Of a stretch of DNA of 64,000 nt, positions 11,356-22,530 are shown one piece after another. Origin of the DNA: Parietaria judaica (lineage: Eukaryota > Streptophyta > Magnoliopsida > Rosales > Urticaceae); NCBI GenBank assembly GCA_954871525.1, contig OX940869.1:26440001-26504000 (forward strand), given 5' to 3'. Numbering within the stretch: position 1 is the first letter of the stretch; each line of letters opens with the position of its first letter. A model generated the notes under the pieces. That model did no database searches. It saw only the letters and a program-made list of their open reading frames with translations, and had not been told where the DNA came from. Made by a program: the position numbers and the translations under genes.

Positions 11356-12860
11356 ATATTTATCTTCCAATTGCTCTTAGAAAGGGAACCCGTACCTGTA
11401 CAAAACACCTTATCGCCAAGTATATCTCCTATAATAACTTGTCCAATAAGTTCAGAGCCTTCACAAACAATATTTTCTTTATCTAAGTACCTAAAAATAT
11501 ATAAAGAAGCCTTAGACCACCCTACTTGGAAGTTAGCAGTTCTTGAGGAGATGAATGCTCTAAAAAAGAAATAAACTTGGGAAGTTGTTGAGCTGCCACG
11601 ACATAAAAAAATTGTTGGATGCATATGGGTGTTTATGGTTAAATGTACTGCAGATGGGAGTATTGATAGGTACAAGGCCCGTTTAGTGGCAAAAGGGTTC
11701 ACACAAACTTACGGGGTTGATTACTTAGAGACTTTCGCCCCTGTGGCTAAGATAAACTCTATTCGGGTTCTAATTTCTGTGGCTGTCTAACTCAATTGGA
11801 ATTTGTTTCAACTCGACGTTAAAAAGTCTTTCTTAAATGGGAAACTAGAAGAAGAGGTCTTTATGGAGTTACCTCCTGTTTTTAGAGGGAATCATAGTGA
11901 TACTAAAGTCTGCAAGCTACAACGGGCTCTCTACGGTCTCAAGCAATCTCCAAGAGCATGGTTTGATAGATTTGGGAAAGTCGTAAAGGAGCAAGGCTAC
12001 TCGCAAAGTCAGGCAGATCATACTCTATTCTACAAACACTCAAGTAGCGGTAAAGTTGTTGTTTTGATTGTGTATGTCGATGATATAATCCTAACCGGTG
12101 ATGATCTACTTGAGATATGATTATTGAAGAAACCCTTGACTCGAGACTTTGAGATCAAGGACTTGGGAGAATTAAAGTATTTTTTGGGATTGGAGTTCGC
12201 CAAGTCTATAGAAGGAATTGTTGTTTCTCAAAGGAAATAGGTGCTTGACTTGTTAAAAGAAATACGCCAACTTGGATGTAAGGCTGCCGATCCTCCTACT
12301 GATCTTAATGTGAAGCTTCATACAACAAGACTGAAAGATATTAGAAATGTGGAAAGATTTCAGAGGCTTGTAGGTAAGCTGAGATACCTATCTCACACAA
12401 GACCGGACATTGCTTTTGCCATAAGCCTAGTGAGTCAATTCTTGGACGCACCAGGGCCAGAGCACTTTGAAGCAGTTTATCGGATTCTAAGATACCTAAA
12501 AGGATCCCCTGGTAAAGGTTTATTTTTCAGGAAAAATGGACACTTGAAGCTTCAAGTTTACACCGACGCGGACTGGGCCGGTAATGTCAATGATACGCGG
12601 CCAACGTCAGGGTATTGTACTTTTCTTGGATGAAATATTACTACTTGGAAGAGTAAAAAACAAGTTGTGGTGGCAAGGAGCAGCGCGGAGGCAAAATATA
12701 GAGCAATATCCCTCGGAGTGTGTGAAGTTATTTGGATAAGAAGAATTTTAGAAGAGCTTAAAGTGAACTTTGAGTCTCCGTTGAAAGTTTTCTGTGACAA
12801 AAAGTTTGCTATTGCGATTTCACACAATCCAGTTCTCCATGATAGAACAATGCACGTGTA
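11356..12860 (+). pseudogene. copia reverse transcriptase and RNase H
   Basis: After the linker (LPIALRKGTRTCTKH) the RT domain runs from about 11500: [35 protein letters not shown], then FQLDVKKSFLNGKLEEEVFM, and the catalytic IVYVDDIILTGDD near 12065-12105. RNase H covers 12241-12860 (LRYLSHTRPDIAFAISLVSQ, VYTDADWAGN, VARSSAEAKYRAI). Stops at about 11573, 11788, 12118, 12238, 12631 and 12859 interrupt the frame. Integrase is absent, so this copy could move only with outside help, and the stops exclude its own RT. Confidence 0.85.
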
Positions 12861-13037
12861 AGTAAATAAACATTTTATCGTGGAAAAAACTAGACACTGG
12901 CCTTGTTGTTATGCCTTATATACCAACAGATCAGCAAATTGCAGATATACTCGCGAAGGGATTGCTGAAAAAATAGTTCGAGAAACTTTTAAGCAAGCTG
13001 ATTATGAAGGACATCTTCCAATCAGCTTGAGGGGGAG

Positions 13038-13341
13038 TGTTGGTTCTCGGATTTCTTGTTGATATATTTAGCAAGAATGTTCTGAATTTATTTCAGAATA
13101 TCTTTGTCAAATTATATCAATTATTTTGTCAGAATATGTGATTGTAATAAGAGTTGTCAATCAACATTAAATGTAATTATTCTCTAGCAATCAGGTGTAA
13201 TTATTTAGGCCTAGAATTATGCTTTTTATCCTTTCCTGGTATAGTTCTAGGAATTACTCTATAAATCATACGTTGTAACATTGTTCATGTTATCAATGAG
13301 AATAATTCTTCCCATTTTCTCTCTGACAACCTAAATTCACA
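13038..13341 (+). repeat. 3' LTR of copia element (304 bp)
   Basis: Preceded by the GAGGGGGAG polypurine tract. Begins TGTTGGTTCTCGG and ends TTCACA, followed by TCCTG, the altered target-site duplication. Confidence 0.88.
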
Positions 13342-13421
13342 TCCTGGTAGATCAATATTCTATTAATTTACTAGCAAGATTTAGTTCTTCTCTAATTCGA
13401 ACACATTGACGTGGTATTATA
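13342..13421 (+). pseudogene. Old copia RT/RNase H relic, piece 2
   Basis: Plus-strand reading gives SINLLARFSSSLIRTH then a stop and RGII, matching the copia block FSVNLLARFSSSPTRRHW. It continues piece 1 (8740-8982) and is cut at 13421 by the solo LTR, resuming at 15594. Confidence 0.65.
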
Positions 13422-13906
13422 TGTTGGTGCAGCTCTTGATTCTCAAAGAATCTCCGCTAAGAAATTCTGCTCATTGTGTTTAACACGCGGGTTAACCTTT
13501 AAAAATTTACACTGGGTTAGAGTTCCATACCGAAAACCCTATCACCCCGTCCGATTATACACAAAACACGGATTAATTTTCCAGATCGTGATAAAATAGT
13601 TTTCTTGATTTTTCAAAACACATTATGCAAATTCTTGTTTTAATTGAGCCTCGAGTATTAATAAATAATTTACGAATTGATAAACACAGAAAAACACATA
13701 CCTTAGAATTATGAGATTTCCGTCAGCGTTCTCTGATCTTCACTAGTCTTCTGATCTCCGTTCTGGAACCTTCTTGCGAATTCTGTGAGAACACTGCTCC
13801 CAAAGTCTTCTGATTTATTCTTCGGAACTTGACCGCTGAAGCTGTGGGCTCCCACTAAACAATCCCTAAGACCTCTAGGGTTTTAAACCTACAGGAAAGT
13901 CGCTGA

Positions 13907-13956
<50 letters not shown>

Positions 13957-15593
13957 TCTAAACTGAGAAAAGTATGGTTTAAGGGTTACCGGGCTCCCTT
14001 ATTTATAGGAAACTGGCCCAACCACTTTTAAGAAACTCCCTCATCAATTTTGAGAGATTTACTCAACCATCTAGATATATTCACTCATATATTTTATTTA
14101 ATGATTAAATCAAATAAAGAATAAATCCAAAACAAATCTTTTCAGAAAATACGAAATAAGATTTAATAAATCAAATCTTATATTATTTTCAAGATTTAAT
14201 TGTTTATAAATTCGCATATTTTATTTTTGAATATTATAAATATTGATCTCTTAATTAAATATATCAGGAATTAATTTCAATATTTAATTTTCTCTTATTT
14301 TCGATTTCAATAACAGTGTCATTTCCGGTAGTGGGCCAAAAGCTGTTATTATCATAAATCTCAAACCGTTAGTCAGATTCACACGATTCAAAAAGATAAA
14401 TGTATAAGAATTTAATTTCCTACAATCCTAGGGATGTCAAAGTAATAAATTCAATCATTTTTTTACAATTTCTTTGGCTTACCAAAACTTGGGTACTTCT
14501 GTCACTATTAAAGTAATCAATGATTCGTAACAACAATAATGAATCAGGCCTGATTGGAATATTCTATGTTAAATTAATGTATTGAACACAATATTTTCGG
14601 TGTTGTCCCTATAGAGCTACAAAAAGGAAAAATGGAAATATACACTCGAGCTTCGGTGAAAGTGTAGTGCTTTTACCAACCTCGATTACATTCCACTATA
14701 GCTCATGGCTGAACTCTCTAGTGTGTATTTATTTTATCTTCCTCATCAGAGGCGTCCATCGATACAATCAGATTATCCGAATTCAGGTTTTCGTATTTTT
14801 ATGATTATCATCGAAAAGGGTGAAATTTTCGTTCTGCCCTTTTTTATGACACTTCCTTATTCTATTATTATTACAAACTACTCACTCAACGGGTTATGAA
14901 TTCGTTGAGCTGATCATGATTACTTGTTTGTTTCTCACAAACCATAATAAGAACATCATAAAGCTATTATCCATATTTGCACTACTGCAACCTATCTCGG
15001 TCAACCGTCTGATCCCAAAATAAAAGTATTAGGAATACCACTTCTATTTTGTAACGATTAAATCAAAGATCATGTAAGCTGAACCATATAAGTTCACGAT
15101 GCTTAGGAAATCAACCGATTCTTATCTGATCATCTTAGCGACCTTATATTACTTTCATCAGTGACGAACTTAATGTGATGATTTCTGATATAAGTCTAGT
15201 TCGTCTAGTATGAAGACATTTCATACCTGAAAAACTTAACAGAGCATGGACAACACTATGATCTGGTAATAGATCATCACATGAATGTGATTAAGTTCAT
15301 CAATAGTCGTTCTTGATTAGAAATTCTCATTTCTAATATTCTAGACCATGGACCTATTTAAGTTATTTATTTGTGACTGTCAAACTTCCTCACACAGACT
15401 TAGTGTGATGACTAAACACAAAGCAAAGTTAAAGAACTAAGGATCAAACATTCAATTTTTATTTATGTAATCCGTAGAGAACTATATATGCTTATCATTA
15501 ATAAGAGTTATTCATTACAAGGCAAACGATCAAGATCTTATAGAAGCGGGGTTAGCATATGAATAGAGGGCACGTTCTAAAATATGTCTAACA
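13422..15593 (-). mobile_element. Solo copia LTR (2172 bp) with perfect TSD
   Basis: Starts TGTTGGTGCAGC and ends TCTAACA. The flanking 5 bp are identical, TTATA at 13417-13421 and TTATA at 15594-15598. Its right half aligns with the LTR remnant at 1150-1922 and the LTR at 59612-62346. No retroelement interior is present, so an ancestral element was reduced to one LTR by recombination. A (GA)n tract lies inside at 13910-13953. It splits an older copia relic whose reading continues on both sides. Confidence 0.9.
13910..13953. repeat. (GA)n microsatellite
   Basis: Uninterrupted GA dinucleotide run inside the solo LTR. Confidence 0.95.
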
Positions 15594-15830
15594 TTATATT
15601 CTTGGAGGGATAACTAATATGGCCTTATTTTATTCCAAGGACTCGAAGCCCATATTGATTTTATATGTTTTGCCGGATATTTTATGTTCCTCACAACATG
15701 CGGTCACAAAATTGGCTATGTATTTACATATGTTGTACCGCTATATCCTGGCTGTCTATAACACCTTTTATAGCCAATTTTCAAATCACGCCGAATCGTT
15801 AGCTCTTTCGTGAATATGTATGTCTAAGGT
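15594..15830 (+). pseudogene. Old copia RNase H relic, piece 3
   Basis: Reads GLFYSKDSKPILI (compare GLFYSKDSKPNLIGYADAGY) and, further on, SNHAESLALS (compare SNHAEILALHEA), with shifts between. This is the RNase H end of the relic seen at 8740-8982 and 13342-13421. It abuts the truncated 3' end of the RIT1-like gene. Confidence 0.7.
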
Positions 15831-15945
15831 CATTAATATATCATATCCGAGAATCTTGGTATCTTTTACCGGAAGTCTTACTATCTTTTAGGAAGATAAT
15901 ACAGTTCTTATAGTTCAGATCAAAAGAGACCAAATGAAGCACATT

Positions 15946-17724
15946 TTACAAATTTAGATTCGCCTTGGCAAAGTCCACCGCGTACGGGAGATTCTTTAGA
16001 AAGGAGAAGCGGTCGAATTTTGAAGTCGGAGAAAAAAAGAACCGTTAGCACAACGACAAAGCAGAACTTGCCAGCACAGGAAGATGCAAATGAGCTTCAT
16101 TATCTGGGAAAACAGCAGCTATGGATTCTTTATCACAATTTATTATGCAATCAACATCTGATGAGGATTCTACAACTGCACGAGAAAACGTAAGAGCTGG
16201 TAAAAACTGAAAGAGAAACCCCGTTCGTAGAATACAATCTAGATACGAAAAATGTACAATGCAAACTTCAAAGCGATGAAATAAAAGCACATATGCGAAC
16301 CAGTTTGTTAACAATCACTACCACACTTTTCTATTTTTCTAGAAACACGTCGTCGGAACATATTAAAATTGCCCGAGTTTCTTCAACTATAGCCAAATCT
16401 CTAGAATAAGCCGGTCTAGCAATACGGTTACTCGAAGCCAAGAATGCCATTAAGCCGGTTCAAGAATTGATGAACACAAGCAATCTATTTTTCGATACTT
16501 AAGAAAGCAGAAAATGAACAGATCGATGGTTTTAGTACGGCCCATACCAGCTACAATTGAGCCTACAGCAAGATTAGTTGATCCCACCCAAGATATTCCG
16601 CAGTGGTCATCAGAATTGCTTTGTTCATGTTGTGCGTTTACAACACTATCCGAAAGACGAGCAGAGCTTTCAGCCAATTTTGCAGGCTTGAGGGCGACTT
16701 GAGGAGCGCTTTGCCCTCTCCGAGCACGACAAACTCTGTCCTTCTCAACAATATCAGCCACCTTTTGATTACACGAATCCGGACCCGAGCTTATGAGATC
16801 ATGCACATGATTCCAAAATAGAGCGGGCGACAAACCCCTGGCCCAACTCTCTTCGTCGTCTCCAGCACCCGCTATGTAACTCCAGCTATGCTCTGAGGTA
16901 GTCCTGATTTGGGCAAAGCCCGTCGAGAAGGAAGCCGAAACAAGTATGATTGGGGTGAAATCCCAGGATACGTGATCGGGCAGTTGGTTCAGCCATATGA
17001 GCGATCTCTGCGATATCCAGAGTGGGCGGAGGGGCTTTCTCAAGCACGCTGCGAGAGAAGCAATGTCCGCTCCGCTTCCCTCCAACTGCGCCGTCCACTC
17101 ATCCAAGCGCCTCTCGATGGAAGCTTTCTCCGTCTTGGAAACCCAAAGAGGAAGGTGCAACGAACAATCCCAATCCTGAGAATGCAGACAAAGACTATTA
17201 TGAGTAGTTGAAGTAGAACAGGAACGGAATCGATAATACCGACATTCGATTCTGTTTTGCGGTTACGAATCGCGCGATTCAAAACACAAGTCCAGACGGG
17301 TATAGTTTTCGACTTGCTGTCCGGAAATCTTTTCCCCTTCCTCGTGGAATCCACGACGATACAACCTCCCTCGCGGCCTACTCACATTCAAAACTAATCA
17401 ATCCCCGAATCAACAAACACATTTTCCGAATTCGAAGAAGAAGCAAAGGTTACCGGCGAGGTGGGCGAGGTGGAGATTGAGGCGAGAGGTGCTGAAGGAG
17501 AGGTTGTTGGTGTGGCCATCAGTGGACTTGAAGTAGCAGTGACTGTGGAATGTAGAAGGCGGCGAGTACCGGAGGCCGCACCGGAGAATGGGGACGAGCG
17601 GGAACAAGAGCTGGGCGATCTCGCCGACGAAGACGGAGTCGTGGTAGATGGAGCTGAGGGCGTTGAAGAAGCTGTTTTCCCTCGCCGCTCGGTAGATGCT
17701 CACACTCGCTGTCTCCTCTCCCAT
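15946..17724 (-). pseudogene. RIT1: Initiator tRNA phosphoribosyltransferase (RIT1-like), 3'-truncated
   Basis: RIT1 adds a 2'-O-ribosyl phosphate to nucleotide 64 of initiator tRNA-Met, keeping it out of elongation. Exon model on the minus strand: 17724-17454 (start MGEETASVSIY, then FVGEIAQL and HCYFKSTDGHTN), 17377-17244 (VDSTRKGKRFPDSKSKTIPV, WTCVLNRAI), 17175-16548 (DWDCSLHLPLWVS, SGADIASLAACLRKPLRPLW, GAGDDEESWARGLSP, NQKVADIVEKDRV, STNLAVG) and 16175-16072 (SSSDVDCIINCDKESIAAVF). Splice sites are GT-AG and phases agree, so about 380 codons are intact. The next piece (16026-15946, SKFDRFSFLKNLPYAVDFAK) is separated by a 45-bp gap with no acceptor AG and an in-frame stop. The C-terminal phosphatase-like domain is missing and a copia relic begins where it should be. 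It could be a recent pseudogene or a truncated but expressed gene. Confidence 0.8.
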
Positions 17725-18080
17725 GGAGTTGCATCAAAGCACGCCACTGGTTCTGATAAGCAAGCAACAATCTTAACCCAGAACCGACGAGGTCAAAGGG
17801 GCTGTACAGTACAGAAGAAGAAAATGGAAGCAGAGGGTCAAAGGGGCGTGGCTCGTTCGGGCTGCTCGAAGCTCCTCTCGTCACAGAACTGGTTTTGCCA
17901 TTTTCGATTCTCAACTTTCGGACAAACAAAACAAGAGCGAAGAAGAAGGTCTGCTGATCAGAAAATGAGCGCAGTGAGAAACTCAAAGAGTATGTCGATA
18001 CTCAACTCAAGGGCCTGTCTGGCATTCCTCTTTATGTTATTTGAATTATTTGAAGAGTGGTTGTGTGTTTAATAGATTAT
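17725..18080. other. 5' flank of the RIT1-like gene
   Basis: Upstream of the RIT1 start codon. Overlapping open frames on both strands here (17461-18072 plus, 17519-17986 minus) have no family resemblance and are read as UTR/promoter sequence. Confidence 0.4.
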
Positions 18081-18596
18081 TACTATGGTTAAATTTGTAA
18101 AAAAAAATTAAAATATTATGTTATTTGAATGAATAGATTTGAAAACTGAGTTTACCGTGTATTGTAAAATTTTGATATCGGAATCCGGATAGTCAAAAAT
18201 CACTATCCGAAAATCCGGATACCTTTTTTTCAAAATTTGGTTTTAATATCCGAATCCGATTTTGAAATCCGGTTTTTTTTTTTAAGAAGTTAAAACGTAC
18301 ATTGTCTCAACCACTAAAAACCGTACAAATCTAATACATATGTTGCCATTGTCTCAACCACCAAAAAACGTACATCTCATTGTCTCAAACACCAAAAAAC
18401 CGTACAACCCTAACGTATTTAAGAAAAAATAGTTAATTAGAAAACCGGATACCGGATATCCGGATTTTTAAAAAGTACTATCTGGTATCCGAATGCGGTT
18501 TTAATCCGAATCCAGATACGGATTCGAATTTTAAAATCGGATACGGATTCAGATTTGGATTTTAACCCGATTTCCGAGTTTTAATTACACCCTTAA
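18080..18596. mobile_element. hAT-like TE fragment
   Basis: Dense with 'ccggatatccggat'-type words (18175-18560), typical of short plant hAT-like elements. It ends in 'taattacaccctta' near 18594, which resembles an hAT terminus (TAAGGGTGTAATTA read inward). The opposite terminus was not found. Confidence 0.4.
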
Positions 18597-19198
18597 TTCC
18601 AGCGGCATGCCCGCGAAATTTGGGAATATCGATTTCTACGTAATATCGTTTCGCATATCTCCAAAAGGAGATACATCGGCGGTATATCGATAGCACGCCG
18701 AGATATTTAATACCATGGATAAAAGTATTCTTGGAATGTACAACTTTTAAGTTAAAATTTTATTTTATTTGGGTCCTGAAGGACAAAACTAGAGGCCCCT
18801 TAACTAGTCGAAAAATTTCCACCTATCTAAGGCCTTATATATATTTACTAATTCATCTATATTTTAGTGAGTAATCATCTTGAACAATGAGTAACACGCT
18901 AATAAAATTTTGATTCAGTTCTGGATCTAGACTCTTTTTTTTTCTTCTTACATAAGAGAAGGAAAAAATTGAAAGAAGTGATAAACAGTAAACTAAAATA
19001 TTTATAGGTAGATCACATTATTTAAAATGTTGAATGATAAATAAAAATATTTAGAATTAAAATATAATTTCTGTTTATTAAAAAACCTAGTCATTTATTA
19101 ATTTAAATTATAATTCATTTTAGAGAGAAAAACTATACAGCCAATAGACATTTAATAAGTTAAAGTGTATATATATGTCCATGGGCATATATATACAT
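18597..19198. other. AT-rich intergenic DNA
   Basis: Nothing recognised except a GC-richer patch at 18600-18720. Confidence 0.4.
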
Positions 19199-19279
19199 GG
19201 CCATGGGCATAGGCCGAGTAAGTAAGACTAGTAAAAATGTAACCCACTAGTCTTACTTACTCGGCCTATGCCCATGGCC
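19199..19279. repeat. Perfect hairpin, 34-bp arms
   Basis: 19199-19232 and 19246-19279 are exact reverse complements (34/34), with a 13-base loop at 19233-19245. Neighbouring DNA is heavily diverged, so exact pairing stands out. It lies just outside the outer left arm of the large palindrome. Confidence 0.9.
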
Positions 19280-19936
19280 GGTTGTGGGTCAAATACAGTA
19301 CCGATACAAAACAATTTTTATTTTATTTTATTGTCATTGTTTTAGCATGGGTACTAAAAACAACGATATTATATATAATGAAATGCTGATTACATGTTAA
19401 GTTAAGTTTATATTAATTATTACACTATGCAATTATAATTTGTAATCAGGGGTGGACTTAGGAAATCTCTTCGGGGGTGGCATACCAAGTAAATTAAATT
19501 ATAATTAATGATATTTCAAAGCACAAAGTTATATCAAAATAGAGCGACTTACTTTCGTGTAACAGAAATTTTCTAAAATTGAATCAGTACCAAAATATTT
19601 ATATATGCAACGTTTTTAGTATTGTAATCTATGTCAATATTATCGTCGGTGCTCTAAAGATTACTTACTGCAACCTGCTCGCAAGTCCAATTTTACGAGT
19701 ATACGACGAAGATAATATCAAGTATATTGTTTGGGTTTTTGTAAAATTTAAAAGCCGATATCGATTATGCCGATAATTATTATGATATAACAAGTATAAA
19801 ATAATATTTAAAATGGTTAGTTAAAAATATTATTCATTAATCAATAAAATTAATAAATTTTACATAATTTCTCTATTTGCGAGCTACCATATAATACCAT
19901 AGATATATACTCTTTCTCTTTATTCAATTAGTTTCT

Positions 19937-20952
19937 TGTTAAGGTCGGATTTGGTCAAATCCATCCTCAACACAACTCGTGTCGTTTTGTCCCATAAACG
20001 ACGTGAGAGGGAGGCGAGGAGGTTCGTTGACCAATGGTCAACCAAGGAACATCCTCGAGGAGGTTTAACCTGCGAGGAAGTCTGACTAGGGTAAAGGCGA
20101 GCCGTGACGAAGTGTCCCCTCACACTCGACGAGAGGCATCGACGACGAGGCGTGCAGAGCCGAATGACCACTGACAAGATGTGCATTTGATGAAGCCCAC
20201 CTACCCACTCTGGCTGTCTGCTCTAAGAATGATGTAAAGCATGGGTTGAACCATATCCTCCGGAGTAGCCTTGCTTGGGGAAAGGGGAATGACAAGACTT
20301 GACAAAGATGGCGCTGGGATCGAGGAAGCCAGCCACTTGAGAGCAGCAGAATGCATGGGTTGAAAAGACCATTCGAAGATCAACGACTGAGAAGCTAGGG
20401 CAAAACGCCTATAAATACTAAGAGACAGCCCCATGGTGGGGGGACATTCGGCCAAGAAAAACCAAAGAGAAAGAAAGAAGAGCGAAGAAGAGAAATACTA
20501 TCCATTTTGAACTACGTGATGACCTGATCCCGGGATACCGGGTACGTAGGCAACCTTGCCATATACGGCGGGGTGCGGCATCATATCCAAGAAAGCGAGC
20601 AAATGTGTTCATAAATCCGCAATCCCCATAGTTCATCAATAAAGAGAGTCCATAGACGTTTGACATCATTCTTATTGTCGTTCTTAGCTAACAAAGGGAT
20701 TAAACCCGAACCCTTCTCTTTAAACTCGAGGATTCTTCCTCGTGACTGCTCATTGGTGATTTTTGCCCCCAACAATTGAGATTAGAGAGCTAATCGTATA
20801 TTTGTTCGTCATACTCCGAGTGTCCAGCTATCAAACGGGAAAAACCGAGTCCTTTTTAGAATTATAATAAATCAAAGATATTCACCGTTCGTCATTATTA
20901 TTTTGTGATTATCTTTGTGACTGGAAGAGGGTGGTGAAAATCGCCCTCAACA
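19937..20952 (+). repeat. 5' LTR of Gypsy element
   Basis: TATA box at 20410-20417 (TATAAATA) in the context 'acgcctataaatactaagag'. The same site occurs at 30629-30636 in the 3' LTR. The LTR ends immediately before the primer-binding site. Confidence 0.88.
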
Positions 20953-20955
20953 GTT

Positions 20956-20973
20956 TGGCGCCCACCGAGGGGC
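20956..20973 (+). other. Primer-binding site of Gypsy element
   Basis: TGGCGCCCACCGAGGGGC begins three bases after the LTR. It is the annealing site for the tRNA that primes minus-strand DNA synthesis. Confidence 0.75.
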
Positions 20974-21011
20974 TTAGTTTTTCTCTAACTCACAGCCAGG
21001 AACTCGAAGAG

Positions 21012-21362
21012 ATGACGACCAACGAAGACAGCGACAACACCGAGTCATTCGCCCCTATCGAACGCTCGAGGCAAAAGTTATGGACGCCGGAAGATTGGTC
21101 GCCGAGAGCGATGGCTTCGTCAAGCGCCTGCTCATCGCCCGTCATTTGCTCAAATCGGATGCTCGAGGAGAAAGTTACATATGTTGGAAGTCTCGTCACG
21201 AAGATGAGCTCGAGGAGCCCGTCAAGAAGAGGAGCTCATCATGAAGAAGAGCTCGAGGAGTTCGTCACCAATAGAAGGTCGTCACCAAAAAGAGCTCGTC
21301 ACCAAAGAAAGCCCGCCTCACTCGGGAGATCATCAACGAAGACGCCAAGTGGAGATCATTAA
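21012..21362 (+). CDS. Gag-like N-terminal open frame of Gypsy element
   Basis: 116 codons from the first ATG after the primer-binding site (MTTNEDSDNTESFAPIERSR), ending just before the 27-bp array. Acidic then basic, Ser/Arg-rich toward the end (SSRSPSRRG). No conserved retrotransposon domain was recognised. Position suggests what is left of gag, or a leader peptide. Clear homology is lacking. Confidence 0.35.
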   Translation: MTTNEDSDNTESFAPIERSRQKLWTPEDWSPRAMASSSACSSPVICSNRMLEEKVTYVGSLVTKMSSRSPSRRGAHHEEELEEFVTNRRSSPKRARHQRKPASLGRSSTKTPSGDH

Positions 21363-21377
21363 TCGAGATGCCATTAC

Positions 21378-22530
21378 CAAAAAAGCAAGATGACGGCCGA
21401 CAAGGCCAGAAGCAAGAAGACGGCCGACGAGGCCAAAAGCATGGAGACGGACGACGAGGCCAGAAGCATGGAGACGGCCGACGAGGCCAAAAGCATGGAG
21501 AAGGCCGACAAGGCCAAAAGCATGGAGAAGGCCGACAAAGCCAGGAGCATGAAGATGATCGACAAGGCCAAAAGCAAGATGACGGCCGACAAGGTCAGAA
21601 GCAAGAAGACGGCCGACAAGGCCAAAAGCATGGAGAAGGCCGACGAGGCCAAAAGCATGGAGAAGGCCGACAAGGCCAGGAGCATGAAGACGGCCGACGA
21701 GGCCAAAAGTATGGAGAAGGCCGACGAGGCCAAAAGCATGGAGAAGGCCGAGCATGAAGATGGCCGACAAGGCCAAAAGCAAGATGACGACCGACAAGGC
21801 CAGAAGCAAGAAGACGGCCGACAAGGCCAGGAGCATGAAGACGGCCGACAAGGCCAAAAGCAAGATGACGGCCGACAAGGCCGGAAGCAAGAAGACGGCC
21901 GACGAGGCCAAAAGCATGGAGAAGGCTGACAAGGCCAGAAGCATGGAGAAGGCCGACGAGGCCAAAATCATGGAGAAGGCTGACAAGGCCAGGAGCATGA
22001 AGACAGCCGACAAGTCCAAGAGCATGAAGACGGCCGATAAGGCCAAAAGCAAGATGACGGCTGACAAGGCCAAAAGCAAGAAGACGGCCGACGAGACCAA
22101 AAGCACGGAGAAGGCCGACGAGGCCAAAAGCACGGAGAAGGCCGACAAGGCCAGGATCATGAAGACGACCGACAAGGCCAAAAGCATGAAGGCGGCCGAC
22201 AAGGCAAAAAGCGTGAAGGCGGCCGACAACGCCAAAAGCATGGAGAAGGCCGACGAGGCCAAAAGCAAGGAGAAGGCCGACGAGGCCAAAATCAAGATGA
22301 CGGCCGACAAGGCCAGAAGCAAGAAGATGGCCGACAAGGCTAGGAGCATGAAGACGGCCGACAAGGCCAAAAGCAAGGAGACGGCCGACGAGGCCAAGAG
22401 CATGAAGATGGTCGACGAGACCAGAATCGAGAAGATGGTCGACGAGACCAGAAGCGAGAAGACGATCGAGGAGACCGGAAGAAAGAAGATGGTCGACAAG
22501 GACGGAGGCAAAAAAATAGGTCGACAAGTC
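21378..22530 (+). repeat. Tandem array of 27-bp units (about 42), coding-like
   Basis: Units such as 'gccgacgaggccaaaagc' plus a variable nine bases (ATGGAGAAG, AAGAAGACG, AAGATGACG, ATGAAGACG). On the plus strand this reads as nine-residue repeats A-D-(E/K)-A-(K/R)-S-x-x-x, Lys/Ala-rich and helix-prone. Because the period is a multiple of three and the unit lacks stops, five frames stay open. Plus frames cover 21390-21929 and 21754-22533, with an 11-bp loss near 21747 switching between them. The long minus frames (21333-22511, 21595-22707) are shadows. Unit types alternate, implying block-wise amplification. Confidence 0.85.

Larger units (their letters stand above)
8983..13341 (+). mobile_element. 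Ty1/copia element (+), non-autonomous
   Basis: Flanked by LTRs at 8983-9342 and 13038-13341 that begin TGTTGGTTCTCGG and end TTCACA. TSD is TCATG (8978-8982) / TCCTG (13342-13346). The primer-binding site at 9343 (TGGTATCACAGC) matches the initiator tRNA-Met site TGGTATCAGAGC with one change. The polypurine tract GAGGGGGAG lies at 13029-13037. The interior keeps gag, protease, GAG-pre-integrase, RT and RNase H in order but lacks the integrase core, and gag has a 383-bp duplication. It is inserted in an older copia relic. Confidence 0.9.

Noticed and set aside
17461..18072. 203-codon plus-strand open frame
   Set aside because: Antisense to RIT1 exon 1 and its upstream flank; no family resemblance.
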